Below are positions 37,754 through 47,544 of a DNA stretch of 64,000 nt, one piece after another. The stretch comes from Marinomonas rhizomae (lineage in GTDB: Bacteria > Pseudomonadota > Gammaproteobacteria > Pseudomonadales > Marinomonadaceae), in assembly GCF_024397855.1 (NCBI RefSeq), contig NZ_CP073343.1:2728001-2792000 (forward strand), in the 5' to 3' direction. Numbering within the stretch: position 1 is the stretch's first letter; the number at the start of each line of letters is the position of its first letter. The notes beneath the pieces are model-generated. The model was given only the letters and a program-made list of their open reading frames with translations, searched no databases and had not been told where the DNA came from. The position numbers and the translations under genes are program-made.

Positions 37754-39059
37754 TCGCTCTAGTCACGGAAAACCGATTGCTTCACGTTATTATTTTATTA
37801 AGGCTTACACCCACACCATCATGTTTTCAAAATACCTAATAAAAGATTGGCAGTTACTCTCTCCTGCCGGCCGAGTATTGGTCATTAATGGCTTCACATT
37901 CAATCTTGGCTTTTACATGTTACTGCCCTATCTAGCCGATCACTTACAGTATAATTTGGGCATCAGTGGTTGGTATGTTGGCGTGATCATCGGGCTTAGA
38001 GTCTTAAGCCAGCAAGGCATGTTTCTGGTCGGCGGGACCTTAGGTGACAGATTAGGCTACAAGCGTCTTATACTATTAGGTTGCGCTGTTCGCATCCTTG
38101 GGTTTGCCTTATTAGGAGTAGGTCAAACGGTTCCGGTCTTATTATTAGGTGCATTTTTCTCAGGTTTTGCCGGTGCTCTTTTTACACCGAGCAGCCAAGC
38201 TTATTTAGCCTCGGAATACCCAGAGCAAAAATCCAGAGATAAAGTATTCGCACTGCAAAACCTTACGTCCGTAGCAGGGATGTTGCTTGGACCATTAGTA
38301 GGCTTGTCTCTACTTTATTTCGATTTCGCTTTAGTAGGTGTCATTTCAGCAGGGTTATTTACTTTACTATTTGTTATTCAATGGCGTTTTTTACCCGAAT
38401 TAGCATCGCAAAAAAGTACCACGCACACCCATTCACAGTTTTGGAGACAATGGGGACAAATGCTTACGCATAAAACCTTTATGCAATTTGTACTGTGCTC
38501 TTCAGTCTATCATTTGCTGTTTCACCAACTTTATATTGCTGTTCCTCATGAAATACGCGCCGTCACTCAAGACGTCAGTATCATTACTTGGGTTTTCGCA
38601 ACCTCTTCTATTATGGGAGTATTAATGCAAATGCCTGTAAGTCGGTTCGTGGAATCTCGCTTGGGAACAGCGCGTGGCATTGGGTTAGGTATGGCTATTA
38701 TGGGTTCCAGCTACTTATGGCTCAATCTAAGCCTACCGTGGCTACCAGCCTTGCCCTTCATAATTTGTGCCGTCTTTTTTAGCCTTGGCTCTATGTTAGT
38801 GTTCCCGCTGTTAGGCGCTTATGTACCTAAATTTTGTTCGCCTAAAGAGTTAGGTAGCCATTACGGTTTGTATTCTTGCGTAGGTGGTATTTACGCGTTT
38901 ATCGGCAACATCAGCACAGGTTGGCTGTTATCTTCAACAAACATAGATCATGCTTGGGTTTGGTCTGGATTAGCTGCATTTGGGATGCTGTCAGGAATAC
39001 TGCTTTTCCTACAAGTAACAAGTCATACCAAAAACAAACACATGGTTTTCTCGCGCTGA
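37731..39059 (+). CDS. MFS transporter, MdtH-like, probable siderophore exporter
   Basis: The product is an MFS protein with about twelve membrane segments. The signature near GGTLGDRLGYKRLILLG and the opening VINGFTFNLGFYMLLPYLADHL resemble the MdtH (YceL) group. The listed GTG start at 37731 overlaps the ATPase gene; the ATG at 37821 (MFSKYLIKDW) gives the more usual N terminus of 412 residues, but neither has a strong ribosome site. Placed between a siderophore importer and an NRPS, it is likely to export the product of that NRPS. That role rests on position. It is distinct from the EntS-like exporter of the first system. Confidence 0.82.
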   Translation: MSLRVLSDRSSHGKPIASRYYFIKAYTHTIMFSKYLIKDWQLLSPAGRVLVINGFTFNLGFYMLLPYLADHLQYNLGISGWYVGVIIGLRVLSQQGMFLVGGTLGDRLGYKRLILLGCAVRILGFALLGVGQTVPVLLLGAFFSGFAGALFTPSSQAYLASEYPEQKSRDKVFALQNLTSVAGMLLGPLVGLSLLYFDFALVGVISAGLFTLLFVIQWRFLPELASQKSTTHTHSQFWRQWGQMLTHKTFMQFVLCSSVYHLLFHQLYIAVPHEIRAVTQDVSIITWVFATSSIMGVLMQMPVSRFVESRLGTARGIGLGMAIMGSSYLWLNLSLPWLPALPFIICAVFFSLGSMLVFPLLGAYVPKFCSPKELGSHYGLYSCVGGIYAFIGNISTGWLLSSTNIDHAWVWSGLAAFGMLSGILLFLQVTSHTKNKHMVFSR

Positions 39060-39171
39060 CACCACAACCTTTCACATCAAAAAATTATTTTTCAACACTT
39101 ATATTCATATATATGTAAAGTTTTCTTAATATACTTAATTATAAGATAGAGTTATGTTAAATTAAGTAAAT

Positions 39172-39196
39172 ATTACGTATAAAATAATCACGTAAT
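39172..39196. promoter_or_regulatory. Inverted repeat upstream of the second NRPS gene
   Basis: ATTACGT (39172-39178) and ACGTAAT (39190-39196) form an inverted repeat with an 11-base AT-rich spacer, 34 bases before the start. The 170-base gap is very AT-rich and probably holds a promoter. I see no clear Fur box in it. Confidence 0.4.
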
Positions 39197-39229
39197 TCAC
39201 ATGGATGATATTTTTGCAGGAGCAAACAA

Positions 39230-42200
39230 ATGATTATAAGTCATGATAATTCCCATGGTTTAAAAAAACCGTTTTCAAAACAATCATTTACGTTACCTCT
39301 TTCCACAGCTCAACGTGGACAATGGATCGCCCAAAAATTAGCCCCTAAAAATACTGCCTTTAATATTGCAGAATATGTCGAAATTAAAGGGAGCATTGAT
39401 GTCATCCACTTTACTTCCGCTATAAAACAACTCATTAGCGAAGCAGATTGCATTCGTAGTCACATTGTTGAAGAAAATGACGAAATTTTTCAAATAATTC
39501 AATCTTCAGACGAAGATTATTTTTCTTTACTTGATTTTAGTTCAGCCAGCAATCCTCATCAAGCCGCAGTGGAATGGATGACGGCTGATATGATGCAGCC
39601 ACTCAACAAACCAGATGATAAGCTATGGCGTAGCGCTTTAGTTCAAATAGGTGAAAACCACTATTACTGGTACCACCGCTGCCATCATGTAGCACTTGAT
39701 GGTTTTGGAGGGAATTTACTCACTCTAAGACTCGTTGAAATATACAATGCGCTGCTGAATAATAATGATATTAGTCCAACTCCTTTTAGCTCTATCGCAG
39801 CACTTGTCGAAAGCGAACGTGAATACAAGTCTTCTAAGCGTTACAAAAAAGATCGCCAATACTGGTTAGGAAATCTAATTAACTTACCTGAAACCACATC
39901 GCTTTCTCAAAGAATCGATCTTTCTCAGAATCAAAAGCAGTTACGTAAATCACTTACTTTATCTCAAGAATTAAAAGATAAACTGATTACGATTGGCCAA
40001 CAAGTAAACGCAAGCCTACCGCAAACGCTTATTGCGCTTGTTGCCGCGTATTTTTACCGAATGACAGGTGCCAATGATCTAATTTTTGCAATGCCTGTTA
40101 CAGCAAGAACGCAACGATTACAACGCAACACACCAGGTATGATGGCCAACGCCGTTCCTATAAGACTAAGCTTATCAACAGAAATCACGCTGGAAGAGTT
40201 AATTACCCAAGTATCTAAAGTGGTACTTAGAGCGTTACGTCATCAACAATATCGTTACGAGGACCTAAAACGGGAACTAGGCTTAATGTCTGCTGGACAG
40301 CAAATTGCGTCGTTAGGCGTCAATATAGAGCCTTTTGACTATGACTTAACATTCGGCGAGTGCTCAACCTCTCTACATAACTTAAGTAATGCCTTAATCG
40401 ATGACCTTACTGTTTTCATCTTCGATAGAAATGACAACAATGGACTAAAGGTAGAGTTTGATGCCAACCCCACTCGTTATACCGAACAAGAATTAGAAAA
40501 TCACTTAACTCAATTCGAACGCCTAGTAGATGGGATGATAGTAGCACCCAGCAATCCTATCAGTAAGGCAACGCTACTAACCCAAAGCGAACGCCATAAA
40601 ATTCTGTATAAATGGAACGACACGGCGTGCCCTATCCCGCAAAAGTCTGTGGTTGAAGCATTTAATAGTCAATCTGCAAACACTCCGAAAGCTTTGGCAG
40701 TATGCTCTGAACAAAGCGCATTAAATTATTCAGAGCTAGACGCATTGTCTAATGCGTGGGCAAATAAACTGATAAAAGAACAAGTTTGCCCCGGTGATTT
40801 GGTCGCGATAGCGCTCACTCGTAACACAGACATGCTTGTTGCTTTGCTCGGCACATTAAAAGCTGGAGCGGCTTATTTACCACTGGACCCAGATTTTCCA
40901 GAAGAACGCCTTCGCAGCATAGTTGAAGACGCTAAGCCAAAATTAATACTCAGCTGTCATAGTGCCATTAGTCAGCTCCCCAAAGTAAATACGCCAATAA
41001 TACTCATTGATGAGCCACATTCCGATATTTCCTTAGACAGCCGCGTGACTCACCCTACTGGAATTACAATCCAAGGAAATAGCACTGCCTATGTTATCTA
41101 TACATCTGGTTCAACAGGACGTCCTAAAGGTGTAGAAATTCCTCATAATGCTTTGATGAACTTCTTACACGCCATGCAAGCAGAACTAAATCTTACGAGT
41201 AAAGATAAGTTCTTAGCAGTGACAACCATTTCATTCGACATTTCCATTCTTGAATTATTTTTACCATTGACCCTTGGAGCATCCGTCGTCATTGCAGATA
41301 GAAAAACCGTCCGCGACCCTAAAGCCTTAACAGAGCTTGCCGTCAAAGAAAACGTAACATTGATTCAAGCTACCCCATCTCTTTGGCAAGCATTATTACC
41401 GACATACAACAATGAATTAAATGGCATCCGACCTTTGGTTGGAGGCGAAGCGCTACCAGGTCAACTCGCTCAAACAATGGCAAAACTTGGTCACCCTGTT
41501 GTCAACCTATACGGACCAACAGAAACAACGATTTGGTCAAGCATTATGCCCCTTACAGAACAAACGGACCTTCGCAACCCTCCAATCGGTCGACCGCTGC
41601 TAAATACTCAAATGTATGTTTTAGACCATGCAATGGAACCTGTTCCAGTCGGCGTGACAGGTGACTTATATATTGCAGGTGATGGTTTAGCACTAGGTTA
41701 TTACCAACGTCCAGACTTGACAAACGAGCGTTTTTTACCAAACCCCTACGGTGACGAAGAAAGCCGTCTGTATGTCACTGGAGATAAAGCTCGCTGGCGA
41801 CAAGATGGCATACTGGAGTACCAAGGTCGCGACGACCATCAAATCAAAATCCGTGGTTTCCGTATTGAAATTGGCGATATTGAATCCGCTCTGCTGGCAT
41901 GCCGTGAGGTTATTCAAGCCATAGTTGTTGCACAAACCTCTCCCAATGGAGACAAGCAGCTGGCGGCTTACGTTATACCAGTAGACAAGAATCTTGATAC
42001 TAGCGAACTTCGTCGCCAGCTAATTAATGTGCTTCCCGATTATATGGTGCCTGCGCACTTCATGTTGCTAAATGAAATACCATTAACACCGAATGGAAAG
42101 GTGGACCGTAAAGCCTTGCCATTGCCGACTTGGCAAGCATCAAATAGCTATGAGCCACCAAGAAATCAATTAGAAGAAATGCTCACGAGCCTTTGGGCGG

Positions 42201-43240
42201 AAACGCTGGGGCTAACTCTTGTTGGCATCCGCGATAATTTTTTTGAAATTGGCGGTGATTCCATATCTGCAACAAGGATTTTAAATCACATCCAGAAGAA
42301 CTTATTAATTGAAGTGCCATTAGGCGTTCTGTTTAAAGCTTCCACTATTGCTGATCTTTCTGATTACTTAAGTAAAAGCGAAGATTGGGATCCGATGATT
42401 AGCACACTTCCTATCAAATCCAGTGGCACGGATTCTCCACTGTTTTGTATTCATCCAGCTCTCGGCCTTTCTTGGGGATACGCGGGACTCCTGCGCCATC
42501 TGTCCAAATCAACCCCAGTATATGGTTTACAAGCAACAGGATTACGTCATGCGGCACGTTTACCTGAATCCATAGAAGAAATGGCTGAAGAGTATTTATT
42601 ACAAATTAAGCGCGTTCAACCTCAAGGACCATACCGTTTACTAGGCTGGTCATTTGGTGGCTTAGTTGCCCATGCGATTGCTGAAAAGCTGCAAGCGCAA
42701 AGTGAGACTGTGTCTTTTTTATGCATGCTAGACAGCTATCCGTATAAAGTTGGCTACCAACAGCCACAAAATGAAGCAGACGTTGTTAGAGCCGCCCTAC
42801 TATTTCTTGGCTATGACCTTAGTACACTAGAAAAGCTACCTATTAACAAAGAAGAGTTAGCATCGCTCCTTTGGCGAGACTACGATGATTCATCCATGTC
42901 TGTGGTTCAAGACATTCAGAAAAGCCAAGCCGATATTATGGACCGAGTTCAAGCTATCATCGAAAACAACTTAACGCTCGCTGGTCGCTTCAAACCAGGG
43001 AAAGTTAATGCCGACCTATTGTTCTTTGTCGCTGAAGAAAGTGCTAATGGCTCTATGGGCAATATCCTCGAACATCAGCCAAATGCCTGGGCCTCAAGAA
43101 TTACTGGCCAGATAGAAACTCATAATATTCCTTGCCAACATCAAGACATGCTTGATTCTGAGCCGTTAAATGCCATTGCTCCTATTATAAAAGAACGCAT
43201 TCAACAATCGACTGAAAAGTATAAAGCCGAGGAAAACTAA
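39230..43240 (+). CDS. Single-module NRPS (C-A-T-TE) with glycine-type adenylation domain
   Basis: The 1336-residue protein has a C domain (HHVALDG 152-158), an A domain (YTSGSTGRPKG at 624, FDISIL 669-674), a T domain (IGGDS, S1011) and a thioesterase (GWSFGG S1141, D1168, H1304). The C domain resembles the EntF kind that accepts DHB from EntB. Pocket residues aligned by hand to GrsA read DILQLGLIWK, which I know as a glycine code. The predicted product is DHB-Gly, released by hydrolysis or passed to an unknown amine or alcohol; Gly has no side-chain hydroxyl for the EntF-type lactone. AGGAG precedes the ATG. There is no MbtH gene beside it. It follows the second importer and an MFS gene in the same direction. 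Confidence 0.92.
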   Translation: MIISHDNSHGLKKPFSKQSFTLPLSTAQRGQWIAQKLAPKNTAFNIAEYVEIKGSIDVIHFTSAIKQLISEADCIRSHIVEENDEIFQIIQSSDEDYFSLLDFSSASNPHQAAVEWMTADMMQPLNKPDDKLWRSALVQIGENHYYWYHRCHHVALDGFGGNLLTLRLVEIYNALLNNNDISPTPFSSIAALVESEREYKSSKRYKKDRQYWLGNLINLPETTSLSQRIDLSQNQKQLRKSLTLSQELKDKLITIGQQVNASLPQTLIALVAAYFYRMTGANDLIFAMPVTARTQRLQRNTPGMMANAVPIRLSLSTEITLEELITQVSKVVLRALRHQQYRYEDLKRELGLMSAGQQIASLGVNIEPFDYDLTFGECSTSLHNLSNALIDDLTVFIFDRNDNNGLKVEFDANPTRYTEQELENHLTQFERLVDGMIVAPSNPISKATLLTQSERHKILYKWNDTACPIPQKSVVEAFNSQSANTPKALAVCSEQSALNYSELDALSNAWANKLIKEQVCPGDLVAIALTRNTDMLVALLGTLKAGAAYLPLDPDFPEERLRSIVEDAKPKLILSCHSAISQLPKVNTPIILIDEPHSDISLDSRVTHPTGITIQGNSTAYVIYTSGSTGRPKGVEIPHNALMNFLHAMQAELNLTSKDKFLAVTTISFDISILELFLPLTLGASVVIADRKTVRDPKALTELAVKENVTLIQATPSLWQALLPTYNNELNGIRPLVGGEALPGQLAQTMAKLGHPVVNLYGPTETTIWSSIMPLTEQTDLRNPPIGRPLLNTQMYVLDHAMEPVPVGVTGDLYIAGDGLALGYYQRPDLTNERFLPNPYGDEESRLYVTGDKARWRQDGILEYQGRDDHQIKIRGFRIEIGDIESALLACREVIQAIVVAQTSPNGDKQLAAYVIPVDKNLDTSELRRQLINVLPDYMVPAHFMLLNEIPLTPNGKVDRKALPLPTWQASNSYEPPRNQLEEMLTSLWAETLGLTLVGIRDNFFEIGGDSISATRILNHIQKNLLIEVPLGVLFKASTIADLSDYLSKSEDWDPMISTLPIKSSGTDSPLFCIHPALGLSWGYAGLLRHLSKSTPVYGLQATGLRHAARLPESIEEMAEEYLLQIKRVQPQGPYRLLGWSFGGLVAHAIAEKLQAQSETVSFLCMLDSYPYKVGYQQPQNEADVVRAALLFLGYDLSTLEKLPINKEELASLLWRDYDDSSMSVVQDIQKSQADIMDRVQAIIENNLTLAGRFKPGKVNADLLFFVAEESANGSMGNILEHQPNAWASRITGQIETHNIPCQHQDMLDSEPLNAIAPIIKERIQQSTEKYKAEEN

Positions 43241-43259
43241 TCCAAACAAAGTAGGCTAG

Positions 43260-43308
43260 GAGAACTCGCCCCCATATTTGATTGTCCTACTATTGGGGGG
43301 CTCTTCTC
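43260..43308. terminator. Possible terminator hairpin between the second NRPS and the GH3 gene
   Basis: GAGAA and GCCCCC at 43260-43273 pair with GGGGGG and TTCTC at 43295-43308. No T run follows, so the terminator call is weak. Confidence 0.4.
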
Positions 43309-43339
43309 ACTAAGGCTATTGTTATAAACTAAGTATCGA

Positions 43340-45001
43340 TCAGTAACCTAGTTGCTCTAATCCACAGAAAGGATCAATCGCGGCATCTGTATTAAAACTT
43401 AATCGCCCTAACAAACCATCCACGACAGCTTTCTGGACCTCTAACAAAGGACTATAAGCGTTAATATAGACAGGCACCTTGGGTGCATCGTACAAAAGAT
43501 ACGGATGACCGAAAGACACCATCACCGTCGGAATATCAACCCAAGGACGATACATCGCGTTACCAAAACCATCGTGTAATGCCATCCAATCAATATAAAT
43601 GTGCGACTTCACCAGCATGGATTCATCGGCATTAAGATAGAGTAACAAGTCATAGTCTTTCATATTTAAGGCCATACCTGTTTGAAACTCAGTCACTTCA
43701 AAACCTTCATTTTTCAGCATGCTTGCCACATTTAATGGCGCAGGTTCAGGACTAAAAACATGCCGAATTCCCGTTGAAATAATCAACACACGCTGATAAC
43801 GCTCTAAACTAATAGGTAAAATATTGTTTCGACTTTTTACTAAGTGCACCGTTCGACGATTCAGCTCAGGAATCCGATCTGCATAATCTGAGGCTAGTAA
43901 ACCATTAAATGTATTCGTACTAATCTCTTCTTGTTTTTTATGTAAATCCAAAGCGGCTTTCATCGCCAAAATACGCAGCACAGATTGCTCTAAGCGCACT
44001 TCAGAAACTCGACCTTCTCGCACCGCTTTGAGCATGTAAGCGTAATCCTCGACAGGGTCTTTGCAAAACAACAGCATGTCGCAACCGTTTTCAATGATCT
44101 CAGCAACCACATCTTCACGTTTAGCCCAGCTACTCAAACCCGCCATGACAGTAGCATCTGAGACAATTAAGCCATTAAAGCCCAGCTCTCTACGTAAGAG
44201 TTGTTCATTGAGCAATTTACTCACACTGGCTGGGCGCCACCACTCTTCAGGATTTTCCTCATGAGCCTTAGCATACTCAGGCAATGCAATATGTGCCGAC
44301 ATGATCGACATCACATTGCTATCAATCGCACTGCGATAAAGCCGCCCATAACGCTCTTCCCATTCCGGCATAGTGAGCGGATTAACGGTTGTTACTAGAT
44401 GCTGATCACGATCATCAAAACCTTCACCTGGCCAATGTTTAGCCGTTGCCGCAATGCCATTTTTTTGGAAAGTCGCAATATTCGAACGACTCATGCTTTC
44501 GATAACATCTACATCACTTCCATAAGATCGAGTGCCTACGACGGCACTGCGAAACTTAGCATTAATATCGACAACCGGTGTGAATGACCAATTAATTCCC
44601 AGCAACTTTGCTTCTTGTGCAATCACGTTAGTACAATATTCCACTGCACTCTCATCTTTCAACCCAGCAAGACCAAGCTGGTTTGGTACTTGAGCACCGA
44701 AAGGAAAGCTCATGCCACCGCCTTCAAGGTCACCACTCACCAAAAGCGGAATGACAGAATGACTGCGCAGCTGATTCATCATCTTTACTTCGGTATCAAG
44801 ATCTTGCCCGACAAACTTAGTCACCGCACCAGGCTGAATCGTATCAATAAGAGACAACTCTTCTGCGGAATTTGCTCTAACAATAAGATTAAACAGTTGC
44901 CCTACTTTTTGCTCTAACGTTAGCTCTGAATAGGTTTTATTCACCCAAGTAAGCTCGGTGTCACCCAGAAAAAACGGTGCATTACGGAATGATTCATTCA
45001 T
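43340..45001 (-). CDS. Glycoside hydrolase family 3, beta-N-acetylhexosaminidase-like
   Basis: The 553-residue protein is a GH3 enzyme of the NagZ/hexosaminidase branch: SGDLEGGGMSFP, then KHWPGEGFDDRDQH (188-201) and the nucleophile D282 in IVSDATVMAGL. NagZ has KHFPGHG...DSH in this loop; here the first loop His is Glu (WPGEG), a visible departure near the acid/base dyad. A second alpha/beta domain follows to the C terminus. No signal peptide is seen, so it acts in the cytosol on imported glycosides. It lies 19 bases downstream of a GPH-type sugar symporter, and an AraC regulator precedes that, so the three form a small uptake-and-hydrolysis unit. Confidence 0.83.
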   Translation of the reverse strand: MNESFRNAPFFLGDTELTWVNKTYSELTLEQKVGQLFNLIVRANSAEELSLIDTIQPGAVTKFVGQDLDTEVKMMNQLRSHSVIPLLVSGDLEGGGMSFPFGAQVPNQLGLAGLKDESAVEYCTNVIAQEAKLLGINWSFTPVVDINAKFRSAVVGTRSYGSDVDVIESMSRSNIATFQKNGIAATAKHWPGEGFDDRDQHLVTTVNPLTMPEWEERYGRLYRSAIDSNVMSIMSAHIALPEYAKAHEENPEEWWRPASVSKLLNEQLLRRELGFNGLIVSDATVMAGLSSWAKREDVVAEIIENGCDMLLFCKDPVEDYAYMLKAVREGRVSEVRLEQSVLRILAMKAALDLHKKQEEISTNTFNGLLASDYADRIPELNRRTVHLVKSRNNILPISLERYQRVLIISTGIRHVFSPEPAPLNVASMLKNEGFEVTEFQTGMALNMKDYDLLLYLNADESMLVKSHIYIDWMALHDGFGNAMYRPWVDIPTVMVSFGHPYLLYDAPKVPVYINAYSPLLEVQKAVVDGLLGRLSFNTDAAIDPFCGLEQLGY

Positions 45002-45020
45002 AATAAAACCTCAGTATTCT

Positions 45021-46367
45021 TTAATTTGCTCGGTTCGCTTCACGAGTCGCACGTAATTCAGATTGCATTGTGTCTTCTACCTCTCGCGTGATCGGATAAA
45101 AGTAAGCAATAACAACAATGCAGCCTGCGCCAAAAGCAGGAATCAGACTCATGAAAAGTAAAATCATCTGAGCAGACTCCGCAGTTTGCTCAACACCTGC
45201 TTGATAACCAGCAAAACTCAACCCAATACCGACTAAGGCGCCACTTAACCCCATACCAAATTTATGGGAGAAGGTCGCAGAACTGGTCGATAAACCAACC
45301 ACACGGCGCCCTGATTTCCACTCAACATAATCTGCAGTATCGGCAACCAACCCCCACAATGATGAAGCGGCTATGCCTTTTGACAGCTGATTCAAAAAGA
45401 TAATGGCATAAATGACGTACACATCCGCTGGATCAACCCAGTATAAATTGCTGATCAAACACATACTCAACAGTGCACCCACAATCACTAGGTTTCGCTT
45501 TGAATAACGTTTAACTAACTGAGACATCAAAGCGGAACCTACGATCATCCCTAGGCTGGCCATGGTAAAAAACATACCTGCTTTGCTAGCGTCGCCCACG
45601 ATATAAGTAAAATAATACATACCTACAGCAAATGGCATGATCGTAAAAGTAAACAGAGGAATGCCCATTAAGATGGTGATCCACCAAGCACGGTTTTTAA
45701 TCACCACGGCGAAATCGTCTTTTAAAGAAGAGCGCTGTTTGATCATTGGAACACGCTCTTTAACACGAGAAAAACACAGCCAGAACATTACAATCATGAC
45801 GGCACTTAGCAATATCATGGTGTACTGAAAGCCCTGCTGTTTATTACCGTCACCAAAAAATTCAACCAGAGGTAACGTACTCGCATTAACCAGCAAAGCA
45901 CCGGTAAACGCCAATACCATGCGAAATGAAGCCATCTGGCCGCGCTCAACTGGGCTATCCGATATGGTTGCTGGTAAAGAGGAATATGGGATATTGATGG
46001 CTGTATAGAGTGTCATCAGTAGAATATAGGTCACAAATGCCCAAATGATCTTGCCGGATTCATCCATATCAGGCGTCGTAAAAGTGAGCACAGCGACAAT
46101 AGCCAGAGGAATAGGTACATAGAGTAAATAAGGACGGAATTTACCAAATCGAGTTTGGGTTCTGTCACCTATCATGCCCATTATTGGATCGGATATGGCA
46201 TCCCACATTCGCGTGACAAAAAATAATGTCCCGACAAGAGCCGCAGAAATCCCGAACACATCGGTATAAAAAAACATCAAATAGGTGCCAACCGCAGTAA
46301 ACACCACATTACTGGCTAAGTCACCAAAGCCATAACTAACCTTATCGAAAAACGATAACTTCTTCAT
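45021..46367 (-). CDS. GPH-family sugar:cation symporter
   Basis: This 448-residue membrane protein has the GPH (MelB/YicJ/XynB) hallmarks: SYGFGDLASN at the start, TRMWDAISDPIMGMIGDRTQTRFGKFRPY, and YSSLPATISDSPVERGQMASFRM. Twelve membrane segments are expected. These carriers import glycosides or oligosaccharides with Na+ or H+. It shares its strand and a 19-base gap with the GH3 gene, which would cleave the imported sugar. The start has a reasonable ribosome site (AAGG). Confidence 0.9.
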   Translation of the reverse strand: MKKLSFFDKVSYGFGDLASNVVFTAVGTYLMFFYTDVFGISAALVGTLFFVTRMWDAISDPIMGMIGDRTQTRFGKFRPYLLYVPIPLAIVAVLTFTTPDMDESGKIIWAFVTYILLMTLYTAINIPYSSLPATISDSPVERGQMASFRMVLAFTGALLVNASTLPLVEFFGDGNKQQGFQYTMILLSAVMIVMFWLCFSRVKERVPMIKQRSSLKDDFAVVIKNRAWWITILMGIPLFTFTIMPFAVGMYYFTYIVGDASKAGMFFTMASLGMIVGSALMSQLVKRYSKRNLVIVGALLSMCLISNLYWVDPADVYVIYAIIFLNQLSKGIAASSLWGLVADTADYVEWKSGRRVVGLSTSSATFSHKFGMGLSGALVGIGLSFAGYQAGVEQTAESAQMILLFMSLIPAFGAGCIVVIAYFYPITREVEDTMQSELRATREANRAN

Positions 46368-46485
46368 AATGAAACCTTATTTGTATTTATTGTTTTGCTT
46401 CATTATGGGAATTAATATCAAGTGTGCTATCCGATTTTTGACCTGCTCAGTAGCCGTTTTTTGACCTTGATAAAGTCACCTTTTA

Positions 46486-47385
46486 CTAAAGATACAAAAA
46501 TTGCCTATCCAACCACGGCATAATTCGTTGTTTCAAAAGTACTACGTCTACTCCTGCATAGGCTTGCCCCACACTCACTAAACTTACCGACTCCCGCTTA
46601 AGACGAAACTCCGTTGGCGTACAGTCATATTCTCGGCGAAACGCCATATTAAAGGCTTTTACAGAAGGAAAACCATGATCAAAAGCGATATCTGATACGG
46701 CTTTTTTAGGTTTCTGTGCCAAATCTGACAAGCTTTTTTCTAATCGATAAAGAGTCAAATAGCGTAGAAAAGTCTCGCCTACTTTGGCTTTAAAATACCG
46801 GCTTAAATAGGCTTCCGACAAACCTCGCTCCTCAGCTAACAAGGACAAAGAGAGATGCTCTTGGTAACGCAATGTAATCTGACGTAACAGGTCATTCATC
46901 AATAAAGTAGATTCAAGAGAGTCCGCTCTAATTGCATTAGTCGAAGGAAAGTAGCGAGCAAACAGCAAGCCAAGTTGGGCAAGTAAACTTGTTTGCGCCT
47001 GTTGCCAATGACCCGCCTTGTAGTAGTGCTCCCACCACAAATGCGCCATCAGCCGCTTAATCGTTGGCAGCATATTTTTCTGAACCAAACTCCATGCTTT
47101 CATTGGGCAAGTATCCAGAGCCACTCCAGCAAAGTTATGCTGTAGACAAAGCACTAAATTATCATCCTCGGTAGATTGAGTGGCGTGAGGCAATTCTTTA
47201 TTAATAAATAAAACATCGCCTTCCTGCAAAAGCAGTATTTCATCCATTACCTGAACACGAATACGGCCTTTCACCACCCATAAGCATTCATGTGCATCGT
47301 GATGATGCAAATCACATTGAGTCACAGAATGAGCAAATATGCGGCTTTCTTCTTCTAATATTTCCGCTCTGTTCGATAAATACAT
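46486..47385 (-). CDS. AraC-family regulator of the GH3/symporter unit
   Basis: This 299-residue protein has an N-terminal cupin sensor (HHHDAHECLWVVKGRIRVQV, GDVLFINKELPHA) and a C-terminal double helix-turn-helix (LSLLAEERGLSEAYLSRYFKAKVG, then VSDIAFDHGFPSVKAFNMAFRREYDCTPTEFR). It is encoded 118 bases upstream of the symporter gene on the same strand and probably activates that unit when sugar is bound (inference). A C-terminal extension of about 35 residues follows the DNA-binding domain. Confidence 0.87.
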   Translation of the reverse strand: MYLSNRAEILEEESRIFAHSVTQCDLHHHDAHECLWVVKGRIRVQVMDEILLLQEGDVLFINKELPHATQSTEDDNLVLCLQHNFAGVALDTCPMKAWSLVQKNMLPTIKRLMAHLWWEHYYKAGHWQQAQTSLLAQLGLLFARYFPSTNAIRADSLESTLLMNDLLRQITLRYQEHLSLSLLAEERGLSEAYLSRYFKAKVGETFLRYLTLYRLEKSLSDLAQKPKKAVSDIAFDHGFPSVKAFNMAFRREYDCTPTEFRLKRESVSLVSVGQAYAGVDVVLLKQRIMPWLDRQFLYL

Positions 47386-47492
47386 AACAAACTAACATCC
47401 TTAATCATCCAACTAAAATCAACCACGAGCCGTTTCAACATTGATTTGAGTGAGCAGGAATCATAAAGAAGTAAGCGTATAAAGTCACAGAC

Positions 47493-47523
47493 AAAAAAAA
47501 GCCCCGCATTCGCGAGGCTCTTT
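47493..47523 (-). terminator. Second copy of the fucose-permease terminator
   Basis: GCCCCGC-ATT-CGCGAGGC with flanking A8 and CTTT reads on the minus strand as a GC stem followed by a T run. It differs by one loop base and the A-run length from the copy at 54268, which follows the intact fucP-like gene. Confidence 0.8.
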
Positions 47524-47544
47524 AAAATTCATTATAACCAGTAA

